Shown in pieces: positions 1 through 8,605 of a DNA stretch of 45,285 nucleotides. A program made the translations under genes and the position numbers. The DNA lies in contig JAHDGJ010000012.1 in NCBI GenBank assembly GCA_020627705.1, positions 70,433 through 115,717 of the forward strand. Reading direction: 5' to 3'. Positions within the stretch are counted from its first letter, which is position 1; each line of letters begins with the position of its first letter. Below the pieces are notes generated by a model. The model searched no databases and was not told the origin of the DNA. It saw nothing but the letters and a program-made list of their open reading frames with translations. The stretch comes from Saprospiraceae bacterium. GTDB taxonomy: Bacteria > Bacteroidota > Bacteroidia > Chitinophagales > Saprospiraceae.

Positions 1-6
1 CTCGAA

Positions 7-1461
7 TCATCCAAACAAGTAAATATTCGTCATTACCTTCTCCAATTTGCGTCTCATAGCTTTAGCAGAGATATCATACCCATTAACCATCACTGCAAAA
101 GAAACCCATCGTCCTGATTTACAATGAATGTAGCCCGTATAACTTTGGATTCGGTTCATAGAACCACTTTTTAAATACACACGGCCTGCTGCCTTGGATC
201 CTTTAAACAATCCGGCAACTGTACCATTTCTTCCTCCTACTGCCAAAAGTTTGCAAATTTCTTCTCGATCAATTTTTGTGGTTATTTTTTGCAAAAAACT
301 TGCTAAAGCTTCAGGACTAACGTTGTTTCGAACAGAAAGTCCACTTCCATCTTCCATATGAACACCCTCTGTATCCACTTTGAGCTTTCTTAAAAACTTA
401 TTGATTTCATAAAGGCCATGTCCTCCTGATCCAGTATGCCCTTTCTTCTTTGCTATAGTTTTGAGCAAAGCTTCACAATACAAATTGTTGCTGGTCAAAT
501 TTGCTGATCTTATTATGGTCTTTAATTCTGGTGAAGTAATTTCTGCAATGATCTTCCGCTTTAATTTCTTTGACTCGACTGGATCGTAAATCGACTCATA
601 ACCACTTGATGGGATTTTTGCCTTCTTCAAATATTGATGTAATTGAAATGCCGCAAAATATGGAGGATCCGGAATGGAGCCTTTGATGTAAAAATTTCCC
701 TCTCCGGCCGGAATAGTTCCTACAATCCGTTTGTAATAATTATTGGGCCCACCAAAAATATAAGCATTGTCCTTGGTGTTAGAACTGTCCACTACAATTT
801 CATTAGAAAACTCTAATCCAGGAATTTCAGGAGTATAATACTTAACCCTTGGCCTGGTGCCAACTTTTCCTCTTTTATCAAATGCAACTAGATATTGGTT
901 TTCATTTATATTTAGTCCCCAAGCTCCAGCAGCATAGTAATTGCCCAAATCATTCCATTGCCAAGATGGACAAACAGGAAATGAATGCAAAAATGACTCA
1001 TCTGCTATGATGTTCCCATCGATACAAGTGATTCCAAATTTTTCGACCTCATCAACTATCGTTTCCATGAGCTTTTCGAAATTGAGTACCTCACTCAATT
1101 TACTTGTACCCAAGGTAGGATCACCTTGTCCAATTATATATAGGTTGCCTTCAATGGTACCATCCGCTTGCATAGCCCCATCATAGGCAATCGTGGTTAC
1201 AAACTCGTGGTCCTCTCCTAAAATATCCAATGCAGCAAATGTAGTAATGACCTTCTGAGATGATGCAGGAACCAAAACTTTGTTTTGATTTAATCCTGCC
1301 AATGTACTGCCTGTTTCCAAATCAATCACAGAGACTCCAACATTAGCATGTTTAAAAGCCGAAGAAGCAACAGCCGCATTTATTCTCGTTTGAAGTTTAT
1401 TGCTTTGGGCCAAAGAAATGTGACCAAAAAATACTGCAAAAACCAATAAAAAAATCCTCAT
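7..1461 (-). CDS. dacB: D-alanyl-D-alanine carboxypeptidase/endopeptidase, PBP4 (DacB) family
   Basis: This is a class C low-molecular-weight penicillin-binding protein that would trim or cleave peptidoglycan stem peptides in the periplasm. The 484 residues begin with a signal peptide ending near LAQ. The three active-site motifs are in order: SxxK as SSQK (residues 67-70), an SxN-type motif in the segment SANLTSNN, and a KSG triad near the C-terminus (LKSGSMN). The length fits the PBP4 family, which carries inserted domains between the first two motifs. The start codon overlaps the stop of the upstream deacylase gene (TAATG), so the gene is translationally coupled and is the last in an operon with rimK. 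The family is clear; whether it acts as carboxypeptidase or endopeptidase cannot be told from sequence. Confidence 0.9.
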   Translation of the reverse strand: MRIFLLVFAVFFGHISLAQSNKLQTRINAAVASSAFKHANVGVSVIDLETGSTLAGLNQNKVLVPASSQKVITTFAALDILGEDHEFVTTIAYDGAMQADGTIEGNLYIIGQGDPTLGTSKLSEVLNFEKLMETIVDEVEKFGITCIDGNIIADESFLHSFPVCPSWQWNDLGNYYAAGAWGLNINENQYLVAFDKRGKVGTRPRVKYYTPEIPGLEFSNEIVVDSSNTKDNAYIFGGPNNYYKRIVGTIPAGEGNFYIKGSIPDPPYFAAFQLHQYLKKAKIPSSGYESIYDPVESKKLKRKIIAEITSPELKTIIRSANLTSNNLYCEALLKTIAKKKGHTGSGGHGLYEINKFLRKLKVDTEGVHMEDGSGLSVRNNVSPEALASFLQKITTKIDREEICKLLAVGGRNGTVAGLFKGSKAAGRVYLKSGSMNRIQSYTGYIHCKSGRWVSFAVMVNGYDISAKAMRRKLEKVMTNIYLFG

Positions 1462-2450
1462 TAAATTTCTTTACCCTCTAGCCCAATATGAAACAATGCA
1501 TCCCCTTGATTCACAACTGAAGCGTTATTATGTCCAACAATATATCCATCAGATTTTGCAAAAACCTTAACTGTTTTGGTGCCAAATGGATCTTTGATTA
1601 CACCCAGTTGTTCTCCTTTATTAACCTTAGCTCCTGATTGCTTTGACCATATAAACATTCCCGAATAAGGCGCGCGTAACCAAGAACTTTTAGTAAAGCG
1701 TACGATTGATTCTTCCTTCGGTACATCCGAGTCAATCATATCCAAGTGATCCAAAACTCTTAAAATACCGTGGATGCCTTTTTCAATCGAAACACCACAT
1801 AATCTAACGGATTCTCCTGCTTCATAAACGACCGCAGGGATTCCTAAATTGCTACAGGTCTTTCGAAATGATTTAGGTATTAGGGGCTTTTGCAAAATAA
1901 AAGGAGGAGAAAATACTTCGGCCAATTGTTTTCCAACATGGTCTCCCTTGTGATATCTAATTTGTGGATAATTGTATCGCGAAGCGCCACCCGTATGAAA
2001 ATCAAGAGCCAAATCTACATAAGGTAAAATTTTCTTGGTCAAGGTACGGGCAACTCTAGAAGCCAACGAACCTGACATGCTTCCAGGGAAACTTCGATTT
2101 ACGTCTTTGCCATCTGGTACATCTCGACTAAAGTTGATAAAACCAAAAACATTCAACAAGGGAATCGCAATGATGGTTCCTCTTTGTATGCTTTGCAACG
2201 TGTCTTGATCCAAAATACGTCGGATAATTTCTACCCCATTTATTTCATCACCATGGACTCCTCCCAAAAGAAGCACCACGGGTCCTGGGAATTTGCTTCG
2301 ATAGATATGTGCTATCAAATTTATTCGCGTATCAGAAGGCAGTCTTCCAACGTTTATACTAATCGTCCCTGATTCTCCCGGAGAGAAAGAAGACTTATCA
2401 ATCAAAATAGGATTGGTGTGTTTATGCTTGCTTTCGATATTCAATTTCAT
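1461..2450 (-). CDS. Succinylglutamate desuccinylase/aspartoacylase-family zinc deacylase (M14-like)
   Basis: This is a zinc-dependent amide hydrolase of the AstE/AspA family, 329 residues and probably cytoplasmic because no signal peptide is seen. The metal site is readable: H66 and E69 in GGVHGDE, a DVNRSFPG motif around residue 116 that contributes substrate-binding Asn/Arg, and H152 in the segment DFHTGG. The C-terminal ~90 residues form the beta-rich lipoyl-like domain seen in this family. Its start overlaps the rimK stop by ATGA and its own stop overlaps dacB, so all three are co-translated. Family members remove N-acyl groups from amino acids or trim C-terminal residues. Next to rimK, removal of ligated glutamates is an attractive inferred role, but substrate cannot be read from the sequence. 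Confidence 0.85.
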   Translation of the reverse strand: MKLNIESKHKHTNPILIDKSSFSPGESGTISINVGRLPSDTRINLIAHIYRSKFPGPVVLLLGGVHGDEINGVEIIRRILDQDTLQSIQRGTIIAIPLLNVFGFINFSRDVPDGKDVNRSFPGSMSGSLASRVARTLTKKILPYVDLALDFHTGGASRYNYPQIRYHKGDHVGKQLAEVFSPPFILQKPLIPKSFRKTCSNLGIPAVVYEAGESVRLCGVSIEKGIHGILRVLDHLDMIDSDVPKEESIVRFTKSSWLRAPYSGMFIWSKQSGAKVNKGEQLGVIKDPFGTKTVKVFAKSDGYIVGHNNASVVNQGDALFHIGLEGKEI

Positions 2451-3334
2451 CTCACAGTCACTTTTGCATTTCGTTCTATCATGTTAATGATCTTTCCGGC
2501 AATGTCAACTTTCGTAGTGGTCTCAATTCCTTCTAATCCAGGAGAAGCATTTACCTCTAAAATTAAAGGTCCTCTTGAGGATCGGAGCATATCAACACCT
2601 GCAACCTTAAGTCCCATTGTTTTTGCAGCACGAATGGCCACCAACTCTTCTTCCTCAGATAATATATCTATGGAAGACGACCCCCCACGATGTAAATTTG
2701 ATCGGAATTCGCCTTTAGCGGCTTGCCTTTTCATCACACCCACGATTTCGTCATCCACGATAAAGACACGAATATCCGCACCTTTGGCTTCTTCGATAAA
2801 TTCTTGAAGCATCGCCTTTTGATTCGTCTTAAAAAAGGTTTCTAAAATCGCTTCTGCGTTCTTTCTTGATTCCGAAAGTATCACTCCCAGACCATGAGTA
2901 CCCTTCATTAGTTTTATTACAAATGGATGCGACCCCAAGCGATCAATCATGCTGGGCATGGTATAGTAATTCTTGGGTATAACTGTCCTTGGGACACCTA
3001 TTTCAGCACCAGCTAACATTTGCAAACAAATCAATTTATCCCTAGCACAGAGCAAAGCAGAAGAACCTAAGGTTGTATATACTCCACTACACTCAAATTG
3101 CCGAATAACCGCTGAGCCGTGCGACGTTGCCGAATTTCCAATTCTAGGAATAATAGCATCTACATTAGAAATCTTTCCTCCCAGATAATACACTTCCAAA
3201 AATCCGTCTTGCACAATGAGATCACATTGCATATGATCCACCACTTCAACTTGATGGCCTCTAGATTCAGCGGCACGAAAAAGACTTCTTGTACTGTAGA
3301 GTGAAGGATTTCGCGAAAGAATTACAATTTTCAT
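2447..3334 (-). CDS. rimK: RimK-family alpha-L-glutamate ligase
   Basis: This is an ATP-grasp ligase of the RimK type, 295 residues, close to the E. coli protein's length. RimK adds glutamates to the C-terminus of ribosomal protein S6. Visible features are the N-terminal pre-ATP-grasp domain (MKIVILSRNPSLYSTRSL), the family signature PRIGNSAT (about 65-72), the ATP-binding stretch KLMKGTHGLGV, and the metal/ATP segment LEVNASPGLEGIE near residues 260-272. It is first in an operon with a zinc deacylase and a PBP4-type enzyme. No separate promoter could be recognised in the 118 bases shared with the divergent transporter gene. RimK relatives also ligate amino acids to cofactors and peptides, so the S6 assignment is by family only. 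Confidence 0.9.
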   Translation of the reverse strand: MKIVILSRNPSLYSTRSLFRAAESRGHQVEVVDHMQCDLIVQDGFLEVYYLGGKISNVDAIIPRIGNSATSHGSAVIRQFECSGVYTTLGSSALLCARDKLICLQMLAGAEIGVPRTVIPKNYYTMPSMIDRLGSHPFVIKLMKGTHGLGVILSESRKNAEAILETFFKTNQKAMLQEFIEEAKGADIRVFIVDDEIVGVMKRQAAKGEFRSNLHRGGSSSIDILSEEEELVAIRAAKTMGLKVAGVDMLRSSRGPLILEVNASPGLEGIETTTKVDIAGKIINMIERNAKVTVR

Positions 3335-3452
3335 TTTAAGCGTATCGCAATTAGGACGAATTAATTAATGTTAGATACTGAATCAAAACGTGTTCGGCAC
3401 AATATATTCTCAAGATAATATCTATTTATATACTAATCCCTATCTTACCCTC

Positions 3453-4739
3453 ATGAGTATGCAGATTCAACTAAACGATCCGAAAGTTATTAAGAATTGG
3501 GCCCTATTTGACTGGGCCAACTCAGCCTACGCTTTAGTCATTTCTACTGCAATATTTCCTCCATTTTTTGAAGCAATGACCACCGATCAAGTGAGCTTCT
3601 TAGGAGGTTCTATTAGCAATACTGCCTTGTATTCTTTTGCTGTTTCTTTTTCATACTTTTTTATGGTTTTGGTAAATCCCATTCTTGCCGGTATAGCAGA
3701 TGGCGGAGGTAAACGAAAAATGTTTTTGCGTTTCTTTACGTTGCTTGGAGGGATTGCATGCATCTCAATGTTTTTTTTCGAAACAAGCAGTTATGTCTGG
3801 TGGGCAACTACAGGTTTCATCCTAGCCACTATCGGATTCCAAGCCGGTACCGTATTTTATAACGCCTATTTACCCGAAATTGTCACTGAAGATAAATTTG
3901 ATCAGGTAAGTGCTAAGGGATTTGCTTATGGCTATATTGGAAGTGTTATATTACTAATTTTCATTCTCGCAATGATTCAGTTCCCTGAATTTTTTGGAAT
4001 GGAGGAATCTTCTTTGCAAGCGAGAATTGGGTTTGTCTTAGTAGGAGTTTGGTGGATCGGATTCGGGCTTTATGCCATGAATCGTTTGCCCAAAGATTCT
4101 ATTCGTAAAACCCTGGTAAATCCTATTAAAAAAGGAATTGGAGAATTGAAAATCGCCTGGAGTAGAATAAGAGGAAACAAACACCTTCTTCGTTTTTTAG
4201 CCTCTTTTTTCTTCTATATTTCTGGTCTTAATACGATTGTTTATCTCGCTACAATCTTTGCAAAAAAGGTTTTGAATATTGGTCAAAGTGAGCTCATAGT
4301 CACTGTATTAATCATACAGCTTTTAGGTATGGTAGGAGCTTATTTATTTGCCTACGTCTCAAAACTCAAGGGGAACAAGCTAGCCATTGGAGTGATGATC
4401 ACCATTTGGATGCTTCTATGCTTTGTAGGATATTTTGTAAATGGCACCACCGGGTTTTATGTATTATCTGGTTTTGTAGGCCTTGTTGTTGGTGGTACTC
4501 AGGCTGTTTCGAGATCTGCCTTTGCCAAAATGGTAGAAGGGCATAAAGAAGAAATGAATTCGTATTTCTCTATCCTAGATGTCGTACGTAACTTAGCCGT
4601 AGTTGTCGGAACTTTCGTATTTGGCCTTGTCGATCAACTGACGCAAAACATGCGGTTTTCGGTATTATCCGTGGCGATCTTTTTTGCTCTTGGCCTTTTG
4701 TTACTTATAATAACCAACTTAAAAGAAGCTAAAATTTAA
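3453..4739 (+). CDS. MFS transporter, UMF1 (Atg22-like) family
   Basis: This is an integral membrane permease of the major facilitator superfamily. The N-terminal segment NWALFDWANSAYALV is the hallmark of the UMF1/Atg22-like branch, and about twelve hydrophobic segments follow. A mid-protein sequence NAYLPEIVTEDKFDQVSAKGFAYGY also matches this branch. I chose the ATG at 3453 (MSMQIQLNDPKV) because a GTG start at 3390 would add 21 residues (reading FGTIYSQDN) that do not look like the family's short cytoplasmic N-terminus. No clear Shine-Dalgarno is visible, as is common in Bacteroidota. It stands alone, divergent from rimK. The yeast Atg22 relative exports vacuolar amino acids, but the bacterial substrate is unknown. 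Confidence 0.85.
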   Translation: MSMQIQLNDPKVIKNWALFDWANSAYALVISTAIFPPFFEAMTTDQVSFLGGSISNTALYSFAVSFSYFFMVLVNPILAGIADGGGKRKMFLRFFTLLGGIACISMFFFETSSYVWWATTGFILATIGFQAGTVFYNAYLPEIVTEDKFDQVSAKGFAYGYIGSVILLIFILAMIQFPEFFGMEESSLQARIGFVLVGVWWIGFGLYAMNRLPKDSIRKTLVNPIKKGIGELKIAWSRIRGNKHLLRFLASFFFYISGLNTIVYLATIFAKKVLNIGQSELIVTVLIIQLLGMVGAYLFAYVSKLKGNKLAIGVMITIWMLLCFVGYFVNGTTGFYVLSGFVGLVVGGTQAVSRSAFAKMVEGHKEEMNSYFSILDVVRNLAVVVGTFVFGLVDQLTQNMRFSVLSVAIFFALGLLLLIITNLKEAKI

Positions 4740-4794
4740 GCTAATAAACATTGGCTTCTGTTTCAATTCTTAAAGATCTGCTTCCACCAGTGAT

Positions 4795-6156
4795 CTAAAA
4801 ATCTTTACGAACCCCAAAATCTATTCGTACCTGACTCATTTTGGTCTGTAATTCATAATCCACCTGTTGAATTTGGTTGGCAAACCTTCGATACGTCGGC
4901 TTTACATGAAAAGAATATCCATTTCCAAAAAATCTTCGGAAAACAACCGAGGCTCTATAAGACAATCCTACATTGTTTTTATAGGTTTCTGTCGAAGCAG
5001 TCTCTACTCGTTCGATATCTAAGGACTTATTAAAAATTTTACCTTCTACCTTAAAGTTTAAATTGAAAAGTAAAGCACCTTCAATTCCAATCTCCCACTT
5101 TTTAAAGGACTTTTGATAGCCAACAAACAAAGGCAGATCAAGAGAAGAATACCTGATTTCCCCTTTTTCAATAAGATTTCCACTGACAAAACTTGTATCG
5201 ATTGGCAATGAGGTGACTGGATCAAATGTAATGATCATTTTAACCAACGATTCTTGGGTAAAATCAAATTTCTCTTTGGACTGTGACCATTCTAGTCCTG
5301 CACCGGCATAAAGGTTTCTATTAAAATATAATCCTGCCGCTATGTTTCCACCCCAAGCGTACCAACTGTTTTCGGAATCATTCCTGGCATCCAACAGTTC
5401 TTGAGAAGATACATCAGAACTACTCAAAGTTTTAATCGGTCTACCAAGCAAACCATTTATTTCCACAAATGGCGTCTTTTTTATTTTGTTGGAAAATGTG
5501 GGACAATTTACTTTATCAGATAATCTTAAAACTTCAGTACCTCCTTTAACCTCAATGTTTAATAAAGGAAGTGCCGCTCTTTCCTTCTCCAAAAGAACCT
5601 TTACCGGAGATGAGTTTGCTTCTTTTTCTAAAGCCTCTGAGCGAAGCAAACTTAACTTTTCACTTACTGATGCTTTAGGTAGGATTTCTTTTTTGCGCAG
5701 CTCTAAATCCGGAGTATCGCTTTGATTCGTTAGCTCAGGTGTGGGTTTCTTTTTCCGTTCCTTTTTCTTTTCACTAACAAGCCTATTCGTTGCTGTTTTA
5801 GTATTTGCAGTTTTTAACTCCCTGATTAATCCTGAATCTGCCGTATTGGATTCATCGGTTGGAGTAGTCAATGCCGTTACTGTATTTTTATTGCTTGGAT
5901 TAGGTTCTACAAGATCAGGATGAATAACCACCGCATCGTTTTGTTCTTGCGACGCAGTTTCGGACAGTGTAGAATAAGTCAAGAACAGCCCTGTCAATAA
6001 ACATAAGCCAGCGCCTAAAATCCAAAACAAAGGACGTCTTTTATTATTTTGATCCAATGCACTTTCTATGTTATCCCACACAAAGCTCGGAGCCTCTGTG
6101 ACGCCAGTGTTTATTTCTAAACGTAATGATTCTTCTAAGTTCTCCCACTTTTTCAT
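4795..6156 (-). CDS. Candidate dual-membrane anti-sigma factor: cytoplasmic N-terminus, TM helix, linker, beta-barrel-like C-terminus
   Basis: The product has 453 residues in four parts. Residues 1-42 are a short charged cytoplasmic segment (EAPSFVWDNIESALD). Residues 43-61 are one transmembrane helix (FWILGAGLCLLTGLFLTYS). Residues 65-225 form a Ser/Thr/Lys/Glu-rich linker with little hydrophobic core. Residues 230-453 are beta-rich, with alternating aromatic and polar residues (AAGLYFNRNLYAGAGLEWS), and end in QVRIDFGVRKDF, with a terminal Phe as in outer-membrane barrels. There is no cleavable signal peptide. The gene overlaps the ECF sigma gene by ATGA, which places it as the partner regulator. 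I infer a protein that binds sigma in the cytoplasm and reaches the outer membrane. It resembles the dual membrane-spanning anti-sigma factors described in Bacteroides. The barrel and the anti-sigma activity are both predictions. Confidence 0.75.
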   Translation of the reverse strand: MKKWENLEESLRLEINTGVTEAPSFVWDNIESALDQNNKRRPLFWILGAGLCLLTGLFLTYSTLSETASQEQNDAVVIHPDLVEPNPSNKNTVTALTTPTDESNTADSGLIRELKTANTKTATNRLVSEKKKERKKKPTPELTNQSDTPDLELRKKEILPKASVSEKLSLLRSEALEKEANSSPVKVLLEKERAALPLLNIEVKGGTEVLRLSDKVNCPTFSNKIKKTPFVEINGLLGRPIKTLSSSDVSSQELLDARNDSENSWYAWGGNIAAGLYFNRNLYAGAGLEWSQSKEKFDFTQESLVKMIITFDPVTSLPIDTSFVSGNLIEKGEIRYSSLDLPLFVGYQKSFKKWEIGIEGALLFNLNFKVEGKIFNKSLDIERVETASTETYKNNVGLSYRASVVFRRFFGNGYSFHVKPTYRRFANQIQQVDYELQTKMSQVRIDFGVRKDF

Positions 6157-6731
6157 GCGCTGTGTCTTTTAGTGTGAATAGAATAATTTTGAGTTAAATA
6201 GTTGTCGCCAAGGATCATTTTCTGAAGCATTTTCCTTGCACGCAGGAGCTGCGTCCTTGAAGTTGACTCTGATATTTTTAGGTGTTGGCTGATTTCCTTA
6301 TGCGATAATTCGTCCAGTACGTGCATCGAAAAAACTATTCGATAGCCTTCAGGTAATTTTCTAACCAAATTTAAAATGTGCTTGGCATCATACTGATCAA
6401 ACGCCATCTCTTGCTCAAAGGATTGACCCAAATCTTCAAATTCGGTTTCATCTTCTGTGAAAACATATCTTTTATGCTTCCTTATCTCGTCTAAACAACT
6501 TCTGATCACAATAGTCTTAATCCAATATTTAATTTTTCCATTCCCTTCAAAACTGGAAAAATTCTTAAAAACAGAAATAAAGGCATTTTGTAATGCGTCT
6601 GCAGCAGTTGGTGCATCCTTACAATAGCGAAGGCAGATGCTATACATCTGCCCGCTATATGTATCATATAGAACTTTTTGACCTTTTCGATCTTGACTTC
6701 TACATAAGTCAATGACTGCCTCTTCTGTCAT
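6153..6731 (-). CDS. RNA polymerase sigma factor, ECF (sigma-70 family)
   Basis: This is a 192-residue extracytoplasmic-function sigma factor with only regions 2 and 4. Region 2 covers about residues 20-90, with the -10 recognition and core-binding stretch DALQNAFISVFKNFSSFEG and WIKTIVIRSCLDEIRKHKR. Region 4 covers about 120-175, with the helix-turn-helix LSHKEISQHLKISESTSRTQLLRARKML (longer than shown in any one motif). It sits 7 bases after a large lipoprotein gene and overlaps the next gene, the candidate membrane anti-sigma factor, by ATGA. This arrangement suggests that an envelope signal releases sigma from its partner. ECF sigma genes commonly autoregulate their operon, but I cannot pick out the target promoter here. 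Confidence 0.93.
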   Translation of the reverse strand: MTEEAVIDLCRSQDRKGQKVLYDTYSGQMYSICLRYCKDAPTAADALQNAFISVFKNFSSFEGNGKIKYWIKTIVIRSCLDEIRKHKRYVFTEDETEFEDLGQSFEQEMAFDQYDAKHILNLVRKLPEGYRIVFSMHVLDELSHKEISQHLKISESTSRTQLLRARKMLQKMILGDNYLTQNYSIHTKRHSA

Positions 6732-6736
6732 TTAAA

Positions 6737-6760
6737 TTTTAATTGAAATTCAATTTAAAA
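6737..6760 (-). repeat. Inverted repeat at lipoprotein/sigma-factor junction
   Basis: An almost perfect palindrome (AATTGAA-A-TTCAATT core, extended by TTTT/AAAA with one bulged T) spans the last codons of the lipoprotein gene and lies 6 bases before the ATG of the sigma gene. In mRNA it could fold over the sigma ribosome-binding region. It could equally be a chance AT-rich palindrome. Confidence 0.4.
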
Positions 6761-8505
6761 TCACCAGATAAATCAATATTGTTACCAGCAGCATCAATCA
6801 AATCAGAGGTATAATTTCCTTTAATATACTTTTCGAGATCATTCACCTCCTCAATCGTGACAGTTCCATTAGTTAGATTATATGCGATTCCATTTGGATT
6901 TACATTATCTGTTTTCCAAAATGACCCCTGTAATAAATTAAACGTACCAGTTACAAAATCTGAGTCATTACCATCATCATATTTAAAATTTGCTGAAGCT
7001 TGCTCTACATCATCTGGCCCTACATAATAACCAAAGAAACTCTTAGCCAATCCTCCTGAAGACAAGGAATCTTGGAACGCAAATAATTCGTGTAACCCAA
7101 CATAATTGATTCCTAAGGCCGTGCTGTTCATTTCAAGTCTAAAAATCTCATTAACACAGGCATCAATTTGCCCTACATCTATGTTTCCTCCACCTGTCAC
7201 TGTAATTGTTTCACTTTCTACCTGACCATCGAGATCAATGACCTTCAAAGAATAAGCCTCATTATTAGCACATGAGACTTGGGTGATCTCAAAAGTGCCA
7301 TCTGTAATTTCAACCATGTTGCTTCCATTCATCACAACAACACCATTAGAAAGCGGATTTCCATCACAATCTACGGCTGTTCCAGTCACCGTAACGGTGT
7401 TGTCATCCCCTAAGTCTATCACCAAATCTCCTAAATCTGTATCTACTGAATAAGGTCCAAAATCTCCTAAGTTCACAGGATCTTGACACCCAGGAATATT
7501 TTGAATTAGTATCGTTAACAATTCATCTTTAGAAACCGCTCCGCAAAAAGTCCCGTTCGGGTTTGTGTTGCCATGTCCTACTCCAAAAAAGGCTTGAGTT
7601 TCTACCCATACATGTACGCCTCCTAATGGATTACCATTCTGATCCACGACACGACCACACAAAATAATCGTTGGTGCAGGACCATCGTAATTCCAACAAG
7701 AAAAATGGCTCACTTCTCCAACATACTCATCACCTACCAACGTAGCTGATCCCTCCTCTTGCCACAAACCAGCTACTTCATCGAAAAACCACATTTTTAT
7801 TTCACTAGGGGCACTAGACAATGAAGATGACGGAACCTTACCTCTCATCTCTACTTTTTGCCCATCCTTAATTTGTAATTTTTCTCCACTTGGACTTTCG
7901 AGTTCTACATAAGCCATTCCAAATGAGCTTAGGGTAACATAGTTTTCGTCGGCATCAACTGCGGACATATCACCAGGCATTTGCTCTACAATGGATTGAG
8001 CTGTTGGGTCCAAATAATGTACCGCAACACGAACTTCACCCGAGTAATCTGTATTATTAGATTCGACGACAATTGCATCGGTTGGGAAGGTTAAAGAAAT
8101 AGTCCCTTCATCCACGCTTCCTCCGGCTGAAGCATTAAAGGAATAATCAAAATCCTTTCTGATCAGTGTAGTAACTTGAGAAAGTGTGGTGGAAGAATTA
8201 GTTCTAAAAGTTCTTGCGCCTTCAAAAAACCCATCCTTTGTAATGCTCACAAAATTGTGTCTTGAATCCAAATCAACATCTTTAAAGGTGTAAAATCCAA
8301 ATTCATCAGTAAACGTTTCCATACCTTGGAATACTACTCTGACATTTTCTAAGGCTTGCTTATTTTCATCTTGAACCAAGCCAATTAAATTATTCCCCTC
8401 AATAATTTCTGATCCGTTTGGTACAAATTCCGAACTGTCATCTTGACAAGAGAACAGAAAGAAAACCGCACAAATCATTAGTATTTTACTTAAATGCTTT
8501 ATCAT
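6739..8505 (-). CDS. Lipoprotein with carboxypeptidase-regulatory-like domains
   Basis: This is a 588-residue surface or periplasmic lipoprotein. The signal peptide ends in the lipobox LFSC (Cys20), followed by acidic residues QDDSSE. A CarboxypepD_reg-like domain follows (about 40-115: GLVQDENKQALENVRVV). Next is a module with VHYLDPT, MPGDMSAVD and SFGMAYVEL (about 150-270), of the type found in FAM171/CILP-like proteins. Two further peptidase-regulatory-like repeats begin GRVVDQNGNPLGGV and GTAVDCDGNPLSNGV. The C-terminal ~130 residues are unassigned. It lies 7 bases upstream of the ECF sigma gene in the same direction, so it is probably co-transcribed. It may be the sensed or regulated envelope component. 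No catalytic motif was seen. Confidence 0.8.
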   Translation of the reverse strand: MIKHLSKILMICAVFFLFSCQDDSSEFVPNGSEIIEGNNLIGLVQDENKQALENVRVVFQGMETFTDEFGFYTFKDVDLDSRHNFVSITKDGFFEGARTFRTNSSTTLSQVTTLIRKDFDYSFNASAGGSVDEGTISLTFPTDAIVVESNNTDYSGEVRVAVHYLDPTAQSIVEQMPGDMSAVDADENYVTLSSFGMAYVELESPSGEKLQIKDGQKVEMRGKVPSSSLSSAPSEIKMWFFDEVAGLWQEEGSATLVGDEYVGEVSHFSCWNYDGPAPTIILCGRVVDQNGNPLGGVHVWVETQAFFGVGHGNTNPNGTFCGAVSKDELLTILIQNIPGCQDPVNLGDFGPYSVDTDLGDLVIDLGDDNTVTVTGTAVDCDGNPLSNGVVVMNGSNMVEITDGTFEITQVSCANNEAYSLKVIDLDGQVESETITVTGGGNIDVGQIDACVNEIFRLEMNSTALGINYVGLHELFAFQDSLSSGGLAKSFFGYYVGPDDVEQASANFKYDDGNDSDFVTGTFNLLQGSFWKTDNVNPNGIAYNLTNGTVTIEEVNDLEKYIKGNYTSDLIDAAGNNIDLSGDFKLNFN

Positions 8506-8605
8506 TTTTAATCTTTTATTTCTTAATGAATTTCATGAGCTCGTACTAATGACTTTATAAGATTCATTAGCGTTGCATCAAATGGAATATTTTTTACAAA
8601 AAATT

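Noticed and set aside
2418-2807. 129-codon plus-strand frame opposite rimK and the deacylase gene
   Set aside because: It lies fully on the antisense of two well-supported genes and has no recognisable domain.
3390-3452. Upstream GTG start extending the MFS transporter by 21 residues
   Set aside because: The added residues do not resemble the family N-terminus, and ATG codons at 3453 and 3459 fit better.
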